Positions 6,736 through 6,849 of a DNA stretch of 6,849 nt are shown piece after piece. The translations under genes were made by a program, and so were the position numbers. The notes under the pieces are model-generated. The model did no database searches, was not told where the DNA came from, and saw only the letters and a program-made list of their open reading frames with translations. The DNA is from Pseudomonadota bacterium (GTDB lineage Bacteria > Myxococcota_A > Bradymonadia > UBA4248): positions 1-6,849 of the forward strand of contig WQTY01000113.1 of NCBI GenBank assembly GCA_009786045.1. The letters are read 5' to 3'. The first letter of the stretch is position 1. Each line of letters begins with the position of its first letter.

Positions 6736-6849
6736 TGCGCCGCTATCGCACTCGCCCGATTCACTGACGGCAGGGTCGCGGCGTCGAAATGGTGCAGATT
6801 CCAGGAAGCAAGGAGGCGTGGAAGGGAGCGTACTTCGTACGTGACCGAC

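Overview
The window holds four protein-coding genes, with short intergenic gaps. Three lie on the + strand: a coiled-coil membrane protein, an alpha-amylase lipoprotein and a beta-sandwich-repeat lipoprotein. One lies convergent on the - strand: a divergent phage-tail-sheath-like protein. No rRNA, tRNA, CRISPR array, integrase or transposase was seen. The sequence is moderately GC-rich. Two secreted proteins start with lipoprotein signal peptides, and the style of the proteins (long surface lipoproteins with repeated beta-sandwich domains, low-complexity coiled-coil membrane proteins) suggests a Gram-negative bacterium of the old 'deltaproteobacterial' sphere, such as a myxobacterium or bradymonad relative. 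That placement is inference; no phylogenetic marker is present.

Layout. Bases 1-218 are a leader region with a LacI-type operator-like palindrome and a small hairpin. Bases 219-1139 encode a protein with a long charged cytoplasmic coiled coil, one membrane helix and a Pro/Gly-rich tail outside the membrane. Bases 1265-3412 encode a complete GH13 alpha-amylase-family lipoprotein with all catalytic residues and calcium-loop-like motifs. Bases 3413-3642 contain a hairpin, a short imperfect direct repeat and a candidate promoter. Bases 3643-5334 encode a lipoprotein made of about five beta-sandwich repeats, the last of which stops short. Bases 5335-5565 separate it from the convergent gene and hold two adjacent hairpins, one a perfect 22-base palindrome. 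Bases 5566-6597 (- strand) encode the sheath-like protein. Bases 6598-6849 hold its upstream region, a second G/C hairpin related to the first, and possible coding sequence cut by the window edge.

How the genes may work together (inference). The amylase would cleave alpha-1,4-glucans at the cell surface, and the next lipoprotein looks like a structural or binding protein of the same envelope. The coiled-coil protein could link cytoplasm and envelope, but nothing shows that it acts with the amylase. The sheath-like gene is on the opposite strand and probably belongs to another functional unit. The most interesting items are this isolated, short sheath-like protein, its flanking by oppositely oriented G/C hairpins, and the abruptly ending last domain of the repeat lipoprotein.
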